From contig NZ_CP016761.1 of NCBI RefSeq assembly GCF_001642935.1, forward strand, positions 1,922,001 to 1,986,000: DNA of 64,000 bases, read 5' to 3'. Both the position numbers and the translations under genes were made by a program. Positions 55,543 to 63,938 of this stretch are shown here, piece after piece; position 1 is the stretch's first letter, and every line of letters begins with the position of its first letter. This stretch comes from Fictibacillus arsenicus. Lineage in GTDB: Bacteria; Bacillota; Bacilli; Bacillales; Fictibacillaceae. The notes below the pieces were generated by a model. That model ran no database searches. It had not been told where the DNA came from and worked only from the letters and a program-made list of their open reading frames with translations.

Positions 55543-55624
55543 ACTTATATTTTGCTTTAATATGGTTATGTATAATAAGATATGATAATTGTAATAATGA
55601 CTGGTCTAGAAAGAGAGATCCCAT

Positions 55625-55663
55625 ATGAGATTAAGTATTTTAGATCAATCCCCTGTTTCTTAT
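55625..55663 (+). pseudogene. N-terminal stub of an LLM flavin oxidoreductase
   Basis: ATG-MRLSILDQSPVS is a typical LLM/luciferase-like start, preceded by GAGAGAGATC. After 12-13 residues homology stops although the frame stays open. The full LLM gene 130 bases later begins with the similar MKLSVLDQSVIS. This may be a deletion scar of a neighbouring paralogue. Confidence 0.5.
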
Positions 55664-55793
55664 GACAAAACCGCTCATAATTATAGGGTGAGCCTTTTCG
55701 CAAATGAACACTCAATCTCCAGGAATGCGGAAATAGTCCCTATAGCCGGCAAAATTTTATTTAAGAGAATTGTCATGAAAGAAGGTCATTTTA

Positions 55794-56786
55794 ATGAAAC
55801 TGAGTGTACTCGATCAATCTGTCATAAGTAATGCACAAAATGCAGATATTGCCCTACAAAATACAGTACGATTGGCAAAAATTACAGAGGAATTGGGATA
55901 CACTCGATTTTGGGTAGCTGAGCATCATAATTCAAATGGAATAGCGGGTACATCACCAGAGGTGCTGATCTCAAGTATTGCATCACATACAAATAAGATA
56001 CGTGTAGGTTCAGGTGGGGTTTTGCTTCCACAATATAGTCCTTTTAAAGTAGCAGAAAATTTCAAGGTTCTAGACGCATTGTATCCAAATAGAATTGACT
56101 TGGGAATCGGGCGTTCACCCGGAGGTTCTTCATCGACTCGGTTAGCCCTCACTGACGGATTGCGAAAAAGTATGAATGAATTCCCAAGACAAGTCACTGA
56201 CCTACAAGGCTTTATTTATGATCAATTACCCGATTCACACCCTTATTATGATGTGATTGCTTATCCTTCTGTTGAAACAAAACCGCAATTATGGCTTTTA
56301 GGTGTCACACATCGAGGGGCAAGATTAGCAGCTGAGAAGGGAACAGCCTTTACCTATGGTCATTTTATCAATCCAATTAATGGGAAAAGAACGATGGAAA
56401 CCTATAGGAATAACTTCCAACCTTCTAAATCTTTAGCTAAACCAAAAACAATCGTGTGTATATTTGTGGTATGTGCTCCAACACAAGAACAAGCAGTAGA
56501 AATGGCACTGAGCCAGGACCTGTGGCTGTTAGCAGTTGAGAAGGGGAGGAATACCCATATTCCCTCTAAGCGTGAGTCAAAGAGTATATCATTATCAAAA
56601 GAAGACCAGGCAAAAGTAATCGAAAATCGGAATCGAATGGTAATCGGAACTCCTGAGAAGGTAAGAGAGGAACTCCTTCGATTAAGTGAATTTTATCAAA
56701 CAGACGAATTCATGATCCTGACTAATGTCTATGATTTTCAAGACAAGATTCAATCTTACTCCTTACTGGCGGAAGCATTTCTTTAA
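55794..56786 (+). CDS. LLM-class flavin-dependent oxidoreductase (luciferase-like)
   Basis: A 330-residue bacterial-luciferase-family monooxygenase of the MsnO8 type: TRFWVAEHHNSNGIAGTSPEV, GGVLLPQYSPFKVAENF, LDLGIGRSPGG-like IDLGIGRSPGGSSST. It should use reduced FMN; the organic substrate is unknown. Start ATG after GAAGG. No flavin reductase lies beside it. Confidence 0.88.
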   Translation: MKLSVLDQSVISNAQNADIALQNTVRLAKITEELGYTRFWVAEHHNSNGIAGTSPEVLISSIASHTNKIRVGSGGVLLPQYSPFKVAENFKVLDALYPNRIDLGIGRSPGGSSSTRLALTDGLRKSMNEFPRQVTDLQGFIYDQLPDSHPYYDVIAYPSVETKPQLWLLGVTHRGARLAAEKGTAFTYGHFINPINGKRTMETYRNNFQPSKSLAKPKTIVCIFVVCAPTQEQAVEMALSQDLWLLAVEKGRNTHIPSKRESKSISLSKEDQAKVIENRNRMVIGTPEKVREELLRLSEFYQTDEFMILTNVYDFQDKIQSYSLLAEAFL

Positions 56787-56902
56787 GACTTAAAAAGATT
56801 ATCTTCTTTCCTTGCAAAACGTTGAATCCATATTAAAAGACTTTATGCTATGCTTTATGAGGGTATCAAAAAATAAACGCCTAATTGTTTGGAGTGAGGA
56901 CA

Positions 56903-57277
56903 GTGTTTATACAACAACCATTTGATGAATTCTTAGGTCTTCAATATGAAAGAATTGACGAAAAAAGCGTTAGAGTGGTTTTACCTATTAAACGACTATA
57001 TTTAAATAGTTTAGGGGTGGTACATGGGGGTATCATATCATCACTCGCTGATGTAGCGATGTGCAATACAATTGAGGCTGATGAAAACAATATACAAAAA
57101 GTAGTAACAGTAGACCTTAATGTGACCTTTTTAAAAGGCGCAAAAGGGGATTGTTTACTCGCGCATGCACATCTAGTCAAGGAAGGGAGAAACCTTACGC
57201 ATGCCGATTGTTTAATTTATGATGAGGAGGACCAATTGATTGCAAAAGCTAAGGGAGTGTTTTTCAATAATTCTTAA
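56903..57277 (+). CDS. PaaI-family hotdog thioesterase
   Basis: About 124 residues with hotdog signature VVHGGIISSLADVAMCNT (catalytic-region Gly-Gly and Asp) and VTVDLNVTFLKGAKG. It hydrolyses acyl-CoA thioesters; substrate unknown. GTG at 56903 is preferred with GGAG eight bases upstream; a TTG 18 bases earlier would overlap the site. Confidence 0.82.
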   Translation: MFIQQPFDEFLGLQYERIDEKSVRVVLPIKRLYLNSLGVVHGGIISSLADVAMCNTIEADENNIQKVVTVDLNVTFLKGAKGDCLLAHAHLVKEGRNLTHADCLIYDEEDQLIAKAKGVFFNNS

Positions 57278-57319
57278 AACATCTTAATTACGAACGTACA
57301 CAGAACGCTATGAAAAAAT

Positions 57320-57381
57320 AAACCCCTTCAGGACTGACCAAGGTAGCATGCGGATACATCCGACCTAAAGATAAGGGTTTT
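57320..57381 (+). other. Structured intergenic element
   Basis: Nested inverted repeats: outer AAACCCCTT / AAGGGTTTT, inner AGGT / ACCT and CGGA-TACA-TCCG. It looks like an RNA with two stacked stems separated by an internal loop. Could be a complex terminator or a small mobile-element end; no known riboswitch class is claimed. Confidence 0.4.
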
Positions 57382-57405
57382 GGTTAAAAAAGAATATGGG
57401 ACGAT

Positions 57406-57435
57406 AAACCGCTAAAATCACTTGGCGGTTTTTTT
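57406..57435 (+). terminator. Terminator before the ger operon
   Basis: AAACCGC / GCGGTTT followed by TTTTT. Confidence 0.75.
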
Positions 57436-57480
57436 GGTTCTTATGTCATTTTCTGATGGTGTAAATTGTCTGAATCTGTA

Positions 57481-57487
57481 CATAATA
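57481..57487 (+). promoter_or_regulatory. Candidate sigma-G -10 for the ger operon
   Basis: CATAATA fits the sigma-G -10, 43 bases before the gerA-like start. A matching -35 (GNATR at 17-18 bases) is poor. Forespore expression is expected for germinant receptors. Confidence 0.35.
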
Positions 57488-57529
57488 ACAAAGGTGTATA
57501 TACATTATCTTATTAGGAGATTGATGTTT

Positions 57530-59017
57530 ATGTTTAGGAAGAGGAAGAGTATAGGGGTAGGAAATCGAATGGAAAATAGCACAGGGAAAGCCCCAAATAC
57601 TCCTATCACACTAGAGGTTCTCCGTGAACGCGTAGACAATATGGAAGACGCTGAAATAATCGAACATCAAACCCATAATGATTCGACAATTATACTGGTA
57701 TACATAAGAACATTGATTGATAAAGCAAGGTTGAATGAATCTGTAATTCAACCATTACGGAGCTGCGGCAATGAAAATCTTTCGGAATGTATTTCTGCCT
57801 CCAAAATTACAGAAATTTTAATGGTGGAAGAGGCCGAAAAGCAATTGATGCTGGGAGCCATCCTTATTTTTGACACCGATGAAAATCAATGGTGTTCAGT
57901 CAATCTTAAAGATCCATTAGGACGTGGGATAGAAACCTCTGAAACAGAAACAATTCTTTATGGAGCCAAAGACAGTTTCACTGAAAACCTAGAACAGAAT
58001 ATCGCATTGATCCGCAGAAGGCTGCCAATAACCACCTTGAAAACAGAAAAATTCACGGTAGGATCACTAACTGAAACAAATGTTGTCTTAATGTATATTG
58101 AAGGTTTGACGAATCCCCATTTTTATACTATTGCCAGGGAGAAAATCAAGAATATCAATTATGATCAGATCCTTGACTCCTCCCAATTAGCAGCTTTCAT
58201 TGAAGATCATAAACATAGTGTATTTCCACAATTTCAACAGACTGACCGTCCTGATGTGTGTGCCTACTCACTAGGCGTCGGCAAAGTTACCATTCTAGTG
58301 GATAATACACCGTTTGCCCTGAATGCTCCAATCAACTTTTTCCATTTATTCCAATCACCTGAGGATTATATTAATCGCTGGATCGTTGCAAGCTTCTTGC
58401 GGATCATAAGATATTTAAGTTTCATGCTCTCCTTGCTGATGATTCCACTATATGTTGCTTTAACGACACATCATTATCAGATGATTCCCTTGCAAATTCT
58501 ATTCGTCCTTGTGGAAACGAGAGGTCAATTGCCACTAACTCCGTTTTGGGAATCGCTCATTATGTTGGTGACACTTGAAGTCATTAAAGAAGCAAGTCTA
58601 AGAATGCCTACGAAATCTGGTCAAACGTTAGGCGTCATCGGTGGTATTGTCGTTGGACAAGCTGCGGTAGAAGCAGGATTCGCTAGTCAAGTTCTGATCG
58701 TTTTGGTTGGTATTTCTGCTATCGCTTCTTTTCTTGTGCCGAATTACTTGATGACCAAAGCGACCACATTGATACAGTTTATGCTATTGATCCTTGCTTC
58801 TTTTCTTGGAGTAATGGGCATTTTTATGGGCATCATTATACTTTTTGTCCATTTGAATGCACTTACTTCCTTGAAACAACCATATTTTACCCCTGTTACG
58901 CCTTTTTATGGGAAAGATTGGCTTGATCTATTTATCCGTGGACCATTGCATTGGATGAAAACAAGGCCAGAGGCTCTTCATCCTTTACAGAAATGGCGTT
59001 ATAGCCGAAGGAGATGA
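57530..59017 (+). CDS. GerA-family spore germination protein, A subunit
   Basis: A ~495-residue GerA/GerKA-type receptor subunit: hydrophilic N-terminal region to about residue 285, then four to five membrane helices beginning near RIIRYLSFMLSLLMIPLYVAL, with VETRGQLPLTPFWESLIML and TLGVIGGIVVGQAAVEAG typical of the family. ATG at 57530 follows AGGAGA; an ATG two codons earlier is possible. It detects germinants together with the B and C subunits encoded next. Confidence 0.93.
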   Translation: MFRKRKSIGVGNRMENSTGKAPNTPITLEVLRERVDNMEDAEIIEHQTHNDSTIILVYIRTLIDKARLNESVIQPLRSCGNENLSECISASKITEILMVEEAEKQLMLGAILIFDTDENQWCSVNLKDPLGRGIETSETETILYGAKDSFTENLEQNIALIRRRLPITTLKTEKFTVGSLTETNVVLMYIEGLTNPHFYTIAREKIKNINYDQILDSSQLAAFIEDHKHSVFPQFQQTDRPDVCAYSLGVGKVTILVDNTPFALNAPINFFHLFQSPEDYINRWIVASFLRIIRYLSFMLSLLMIPLYVALTTHHYQMIPLQILFVLVETRGQLPLTPFWESLIMLVTLEVIKEASLRMPTKSGQTLGVIGGIVVGQAAVEAGFASQVLIVLVGISAIASFLVPNYLMTKATTLIQFMLLILASFLGVMGIFMGIIILFVHLNALTSLKQPYFTPVTPFYGKDWLDLFIRGPLHWMKTRPEALHPLQKWRYSRRR

Positions 59018-59021
59018 TCCC

Positions 59022-60137
59022 ATGACTGAATTTTCATTGTTCGAGAAAACCTCTTCGTATGAGGGTATTTATATGACTTTAATGGTCAATAGGATACAAA
59101 TGTTATATTTTGTGATCATCATGCCCGTTTTTCTTATATATCCCTATATGATTTGGTTGATTATCATTGTAGGATTATTATCACAAATCAGTATATTCAT
59201 GTTATCGAAATGGTTTAATTCCATGTATGCATCTAAAGGCTACGAAGGTTTTGTAGAACTTTTCGGTGAACGTATGGTACGGTTACTAGCTTTCATCGGA
59301 ATCGGTTTCATTTTATTAAAAGTAACAGTAATTATACTCGGATATATAGAACTAGCACAACAATTCATCTTCCCTTCAGTGAATACGAATTGGATGCTTC
59401 TGTTCATTTTGCTTATTTGCTGGTATGTTGCTTCACTAGGGATGGCCAATACGATCCGTTACATCGTCATCGCTTTTTTGTGTACAGCTTGGATGCTTTT
59501 GTTATTATTGAACTTCCCTTTTCAGCCTTTTGCTACTATACATGATCTATTTCCGTTAATACCATATGAATGGACGATGAAATCATGGAAAGGTGTGCTA
59601 TTCATCTGGTCAGCCTTATCTGGGCCAGAATATTTGGTTTTACTTGCGCCTTGGTTCAATACGAGAGAAAAAATCCTCAAATACATGACAATCGGAAATG
59701 CATTTACCATTTTTGAATATCTGTTTATATTTATTGCATCATTGTTTTTTTTCGGGTCACATTATCTAGGAGAAAACAAATTGCCGGTGATGGAAATGAT
59801 ACGTTACCTGGAGTCTCCAGTGTTTGAGCGAATAGATATAATTTTAATCTCTGTATATTTATTTCACTTTGTATTCGCCATATCAATCTTCCTGTTACTT
59901 TTTTATGGTGCAACTCGTATCACTCTGAAGAAATCAAAAGATCAAACGACTCGATCAGGGTTTGCATTATGTTGTGCTATATTTTTCATTTGTTTAATGA
60001 TGAGTAATGAATTGTTGTGGAAAAAGGCAACTAATCAAAACATTTTGTTAGAGCTAGAGATATGGGCAGGAGCACTCACTTACTTATTCGTACCATTACT
60101 TCTTTTCATCTCTTTAAAGCGAAAGGGCCGTATCTAG
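59022..60137 (+). CDS. GerB-family spore germination permease-like subunit
   Basis: A 371-residue APC-superfamily protein with about ten membrane helices, the subunit thought to bind the germinant molecule. Typical segments are LLICWYVASLGMANTIRY and FLFGATRI-like LLFYGATRITLKKS. It starts four bases after the A subunit. Ligand cannot be predicted. Confidence 0.92.
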   Translation: MTEFSLFEKTSSYEGIYMTLMVNRIQMLYFVIIMPVFLIYPYMIWLIIIVGLLSQISIFMLSKWFNSMYASKGYEGFVELFGERMVRLLAFIGIGFILLKVTVIILGYIELAQQFIFPSVNTNWMLLFILLICWYVASLGMANTIRYIVIAFLCTAWMLLLLLNFPFQPFATIHDLFPLIPYEWTMKSWKGVLFIWSALSGPEYLVLLAPWFNTREKILKYMTIGNAFTIFEYLFIFIASLFFFGSHYLGENKLPVMEMIRYLESPVFERIDIILISVYLFHFVFAISIFLLLFYGATRITLKKSKDQTTRSGFALCCAIFFICLMMSNELLWKKATNQNILLELEIWAGALTYLFVPLLLFISLKRKGRI

Positions 60138-60138
60138 T

Positions 60139-61218
60139 ATGAAACATAAACATACCAAAATACTTTTCGTCATTTTTGTTAATATGATCGTATTATCTGG
60201 ATGTTCGCCTATTGCAGAAGAAAATCTGATTGAAGAAATTGCACCTGTAACTTTTTGGTCGATTCAGAAAGGGGAGGGGGAGAACTTCAGAATGAGCACT
60301 TTAGTACCTCCCCTTGTAAAAGAAAAGAAACGCCTTTTGACTGTTCAAGTCGACTTATTAAAAGAAGGTATGCAGGGTTTCAATTTAAAGTATTATAGAG
60401 AATTGAAAGTTGGACAACTCCGGATGCTGTTGATCAGTGAAGAAATTGCAAAAGAAGGGATCAGTCCATTGATTGATACGATTTTGACAGATCCTGATAT
60501 TTCTAAACGTTTGTATCTAGCCATTGTCAGAGGGGATTTTGATGAGTACATCAACAGTCAACTGGAAGTGCAAGAAGACCTAGATTATTATCTCTATCGG
60601 ATGTTCAAGCATTACGATAATCAGGGGAAGTTGACTGTTGTAAATTTGCATCAATTCATGAAAACGCTTCATTCACCAGCGCATTCTCCCGTAGTGCCTG
60701 TATTTGAAGCGAGTGATGAAAATTTCCAATACCAAGGTACTGGCATTTTTAAAAATGACAAATTGATCGAAACCACGAACAACATAGAAGAGCAAATATA
60801 CCAGCTTATCGACAACGATCACTTTTTAAAGTATTTTCCGATCCGTGACTTATCTTTTGTTCTAGGCCATGTGAAAGCCAATGTCCAATTGTATATGGAC
60901 AAGACATATTCTGAACTGAAGCTCAACGTTCAATTGAACGGACGGCTTGACGAGATTGCCCGGGCACATAAATTGCTTACCCGGGATGAACTTTCAAGAT
61001 TCGAGTCGGAAATTGAATTGTATTTAGAAAAACAGACTACCAAGTTTTTAAAAAAGCTTCAGGAGAATAAGGTTGACCCTTTACAATTAAGAAAGTATAC
61101 CTTGAGACCTTTCTCAAAACCTCTTAATGGGAAAGAATGGTCAAACAGATGGGAGCGGATGGAGGTCAAAGTCGATTATGACCTTAAAATCCAACCACTA
61201 ACAGGTACCAAAAACTGA
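60139..61218 (+). CDS. GerC-family spore germination lipoprotein subunit
   Basis: A 359-residue Ger(x)C lipoprotein. Signal NMIVLSGC is a clear lipobox, followed by the three-domain GerC body (YYRELKVGQLRMLLISEEIAKEG region; C-terminal KRWERMEVKVD-like ending). It begins one base after the B subunit, completing an A-B-C receptor operon. No terminator was found directly after its stop; the following 100 bases lead into a RadC remnant. Confidence 0.92.
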   Translation: MKHKHTKILFVIFVNMIVLSGCSPIAEENLIEEIAPVTFWSIQKGEGENFRMSTLVPPLVKEKKRLLTVQVDLLKEGMQGFNLKYYRELKVGQLRMLLISEEIAKEGISPLIDTILTDPDISKRLYLAIVRGDFDEYINSQLEVQEDLDYYLYRMFKHYDNQGKLTVVNLHQFMKTLHSPAHSPVVPVFEASDENFQYQGTGIFKNDKLIETTNNIEEQIYQLIDNDHFLKYFPIRDLSFVLGHVKANVQLYMDKTYSELKLNVQLNGRLDEIARAHKLLTRDELSRFESEIELYLEKQTTKFLKKLQENKVDPLQLRKYTLRPFSKPLNGKEWSNRWERMEVKVDYDLKIQPLTGTKN

Positions 61219-61317
61219 TCATTCATCTCTAAGGAAATTTTTACTATTTCAGAGGTGGAAGGACGGCGAATATACATCATCCGTTCTCCAGAAAACGCTG
61301 CAAAGGTTTCTGCAGGT

Positions 61318-61545
61318 TTTATGGGAGGTTCAATCAATGCCAGCATTGTCCATCCTAGCGATGTATTCAAAAGTGCAATCCTAAATAACAGCGCAGCCAT
61401 CATCCTTTTGGTCACCATCATCCTTCTCAAGACACAACTCCATCTAGAGAAGATATCGAAGTGACGATACGTCTTGCTGGAGTTGGTCGTATAATGGGGA
61501 TAGAAGTTCTTGACCACCTGATTGTCAATACCGATGCTGGATAGG
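61318..61545 (+). pseudogene. RadC (JAB-domain) remnant with frameshift
   Basis: First frame [20 protein letters not shown], then after a one-base shift at about 61410 [20 protein letters not shown] and [18 protein letters not shown]. This is the end of RadC, with the HxH zinc motif split by the shift. RadC-like genes often travel on phages and integrative elements. The N-terminal half is missing. Confidence 0.75.
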
Positions 61546-61576
61546 ATATGTACCGCTTAAAAGAAAATGGATGTGT

Positions 61577-61606
61577 AAAAAAATTAACGCTTGGTTATCC
61601 CAAGCG
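61577..61606 (-). terminator. Terminator of the symporter gene
   Basis: CGCTTGG / CCAAGCG, loop TTATC, with T-run on the minus strand. Confidence 0.8.
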
Positions 61607-61637
61607 CTTTTTGCAATGATCATGTAAGTTTATTACC

Positions 61638-63110
61638 TTATACAGTTTCTGTTTTAACGTTAGACTTGTATACTTTTTTATCAGGCATTAATAAACTAAA
61701 AATAACTCCGGCTAAAAGCGCAATAAAAAAAGTGCTGGCTCTTGAAGTGATTATTTCTTCCAATGGAGTGCTTGCCCAAACAATGGCGCTTATAAAACCA
61801 GTTACAATGGCAGCTACTATACCAGCCCCTGAAGTTCTTTTCCAAAAGAAGGTCAATAGAATAGCTACCGAGAACGTATTACCAATACCCGCCCAGGCAA
61901 AGCTTACAACGGTATAGATAAGAGATTTCGAAACCAATGCGAGAATGAGTCCCAGCACTCCTCCTACAATGACAGTAATCCGGCTGATTTTCACAAGAGA
62001 TTTACTCGTTAATTTTATCCCTAATGATTTATGAATAACATCTTCACTAACAGACGTTGTAATGACCATTAATTGCGAAGAAGCTGTAGACATAATAGCA
62101 GCAAGGATGCTCGCTATAAAAATGCCCGTGGCCCAAGGCGGCAGCAAATCAGATAGCATATGAGGAAGTATCATTTCGGAATCAGCTACGGTGCCTTGTT
62201 TATATAAAGCACTACCAAATATTCCAACCAAAAAAGCACCCAGGTAAACAACCAGCGTCCACGCCAATGCTACAACTTTGGCAGTTTTTACTTCTTTTTC
62301 ATCAGTTAAAGCCATAAACCTGGAACTTAATTGAGGCTGTCCCCCGAGCCATCCAAAAAACCAGGAAAAATTAGCAAATAACATCACACCTAAACCAACA
62401 CCTGATAATCCCCCGATCCAGCTATTTCCCCCATTGTCCATATCTATAAGAGACTGAGAGATAGAAAGGTTTTGAGATTGTATTTCTATATAAGCAACAA
62501 TAGGCACAACGATAAAAGTAGCGACCATTAGGAAGCTTTGAACTACATCTGTCCAAACAACAGACATAAATCCTCCCATACAGGAGTAGGCAATAATAAT
62601 GACCGAAATAATGATCGTACCCCACGTAACGTCAACACCGGAAATCGAGTATAAGGTTTTCCCAGTACCCGCAAATTGTCCGGATATGTAAAAAATAAAG
62701 AAGACCCCAATAATGAGGCTGGAGATCCATCTAATGATATGGCTATGTTTAGGATATTTAACAGCTAAATAATCCGAAAGCGTGTATACATTGTATTTTT
62801 TTCTCTCGCTCATGAATCTTTCAGCCAGGAACAGCCACGAAACAACGACCCCAAAAAACATGCCAAACAGAATCCATATGCCGGATAAACCCGTAACATA
62901 AATAAAACCGACTGCCCCTAAAAACATATAGGCAGATTCTCCCGTCGCTCTTTCTGAAAAAGCTAATGCCCATCCGGGTAATTTGTTTCCGCCTAAGAAG
63001 TAGTCACTATGATCCAGATCTTTTTTGCCAAAATAAAATCCAATTCCCAGCATGGCTGAAAGGTAGATGGCTACCTCAAAAAATACAATATAATTTCCTG
63101 CATCAATCAT
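61638..63110 (-). CDS. Sodium:solute symporter (SSS/PutP family)
   Basis: A 490-residue transporter with about thirteen membrane helices. Typical SSS stretches: YFLGGNKLPGWALAFSERAT, YTLSDYLAVKYPK, SCMGGFMSVVWTDVVQ and FIASILAAIMSTASSQLMV. It is closest in layout to sodium/proline symporters, but the substrate is not certain. It is divergent from the ATC hydrolase operon, which hints that it could import a thiazoline or related amino acid. Confidence 0.88.
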   Translation of the reverse strand: MIDAGNYIVFFEVAIYLSAMLGIGFYFGKKDLDHSDYFLGGNKLPGWALAFSERATGESAYMFLGAVGFIYVTGLSGIWILFGMFFGVVVSWLFLAERFMSERKKYNVYTLSDYLAVKYPKHSHIIRWISSLIIGVFFIFYISGQFAGTGKTLYSISGVDVTWGTIIISVIIIAYSCMGGFMSVVWTDVVQSFLMVATFIVVPIVAYIEIQSQNLSISQSLIDMDNGGNSWIGGLSGVGLGVMLFANFSWFFGWLGGQPQLSSRFMALTDEKEVKTAKVVALAWTLVVYLGAFLVGIFGSALYKQGTVADSEMILPHMLSDLLPPWATGIFIASILAAIMSTASSQLMVITTSVSEDVIHKSLGIKLTSKSLVKISRITVIVGGVLGLILALVSKSLIYTVVSFAWAGIGNTFSVAILLTFFWKRTSGAGIVAAIVTGFISAIVWASTPLEEIITSRASTFFIALLAGVIFSLLMPDKKVYKSNVKTETV

Positions 63111-63168
63111 GATTTTTTGCCCCTTTTCCCTTTTTATAAACCTTCAATCCCGATAAAACTTATGGGAA

Positions 63169-63198
63169 TTGAATATATTAAATTTAAGGTATATAATG
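63169..63198 (+). promoter_or_regulatory. Sigma-A promoter for the ATC hydrolase operon
   Basis: TTGAAT and TATAAT separated by about 18 bases, 33 bases upstream of the start codon. Positions may be off by one. Confidence 0.65.
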
Positions 63199-63230
63199 AA
63201 AAAAATCAACCAAGATGAGGAGTGTTCGTA

Positions 63231-63938
63231 ATGGACACAAATAAGACCCCGCTACCGCCATTATCAATGTATACCATTACAGCAAAGTTATTTACACATA
63301 TAGAAAAATCAGTGACTTCAGCCTTTGGAACTGAAGGTAAAAAGCTACTGCAAAACGGTGTTGAAAACTTCGGATATAAAGATGCCTATGACATTGCCCA
63401 GCAAGCTACACAAGAAGGTGAGGATCATGTTTTAAATAACTACATTCCTGGTAATTTTGATAGTGTGAACAAATATGGTGATACGACTATTTATGGCTTA
63501 ATGGCAAAGCTTTTTGCTCAAGTCACCAAAGCCGTTGTTGATGTATATGGGGAAGAGGGCCGGAATTCCATAAAAGAAGGTGTAAGAACATTTGGAGAAG
63601 AGCGCGGAAAAGGCATTGCCCAAAGAGCCAAACATCTTGGCAAACCTAATACCATCGACAATTACCTATCAAACTATGATATGGGCCGCAGTGATCTATT
63701 TGAATATGAAAACATATTTAAACCTGAAGTAATTGAGCAAACCTTTACACAATGTCCTTTTGGCCAGCAATGGGCTGATGATAATTTGCACGAATACGGA
63801 ATTTTATATTGTCAGATGATCGATCCTGCAGTAGCGAAAGGCTATAATCCGAGATTTGAAGTTGAACATGACCAATACGTCTTAAAAGAAGGCGTGTGCC
63901 ACTTTAATTTCAAATTAAAGGAGATAGAAAATGATTAA
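63231..63938 (+). CDS. L-2-amino-thiazoline-4-carboxylate (ATC) hydrolase
   Basis: A 235-residue protein of the ATC hydrolase family (Pseudomonas AtcB type), which opens the thiazoline ring of L-ATC to N-carbamoyl-L-cysteine. The C-terminal part with FTQCPFGQQWADDNLHEYG and YCQMIDPAVAKGYNPRFEVE is the recognisable domain. ATG follows GAGGAGTG. It overlaps the next gene by eight bases, whose product would release L-cysteine, supporting the assignment. Confidence 0.82.
   Translation: MDTNKTPLPPLSMYTITAKLFTHIEKSVTSAFGTEGKKLLQNGVENFGYKDAYDIAQQATQEGEDHVLNNYIPGNFDSVNKYGDTTIYGLMAKLFAQVTKAVVDVYGEEGRNSIKEGVRTFGEERGKGIAQRAKHLGKPNTIDNYLSNYDMGRSDLFEYENIFKPEVIEQTFTQCPFGQQWADDNLHEYGILYCQMIDPAVAKGYNPRFEVEHDQYVLKEGVCHFNFKLKEIEND

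Noticed and set aside
61176-61517. 113-codon minus-strand frame
   Set aside because: It is antisense to the RadC remnant, whose homology on the plus strand is clear.
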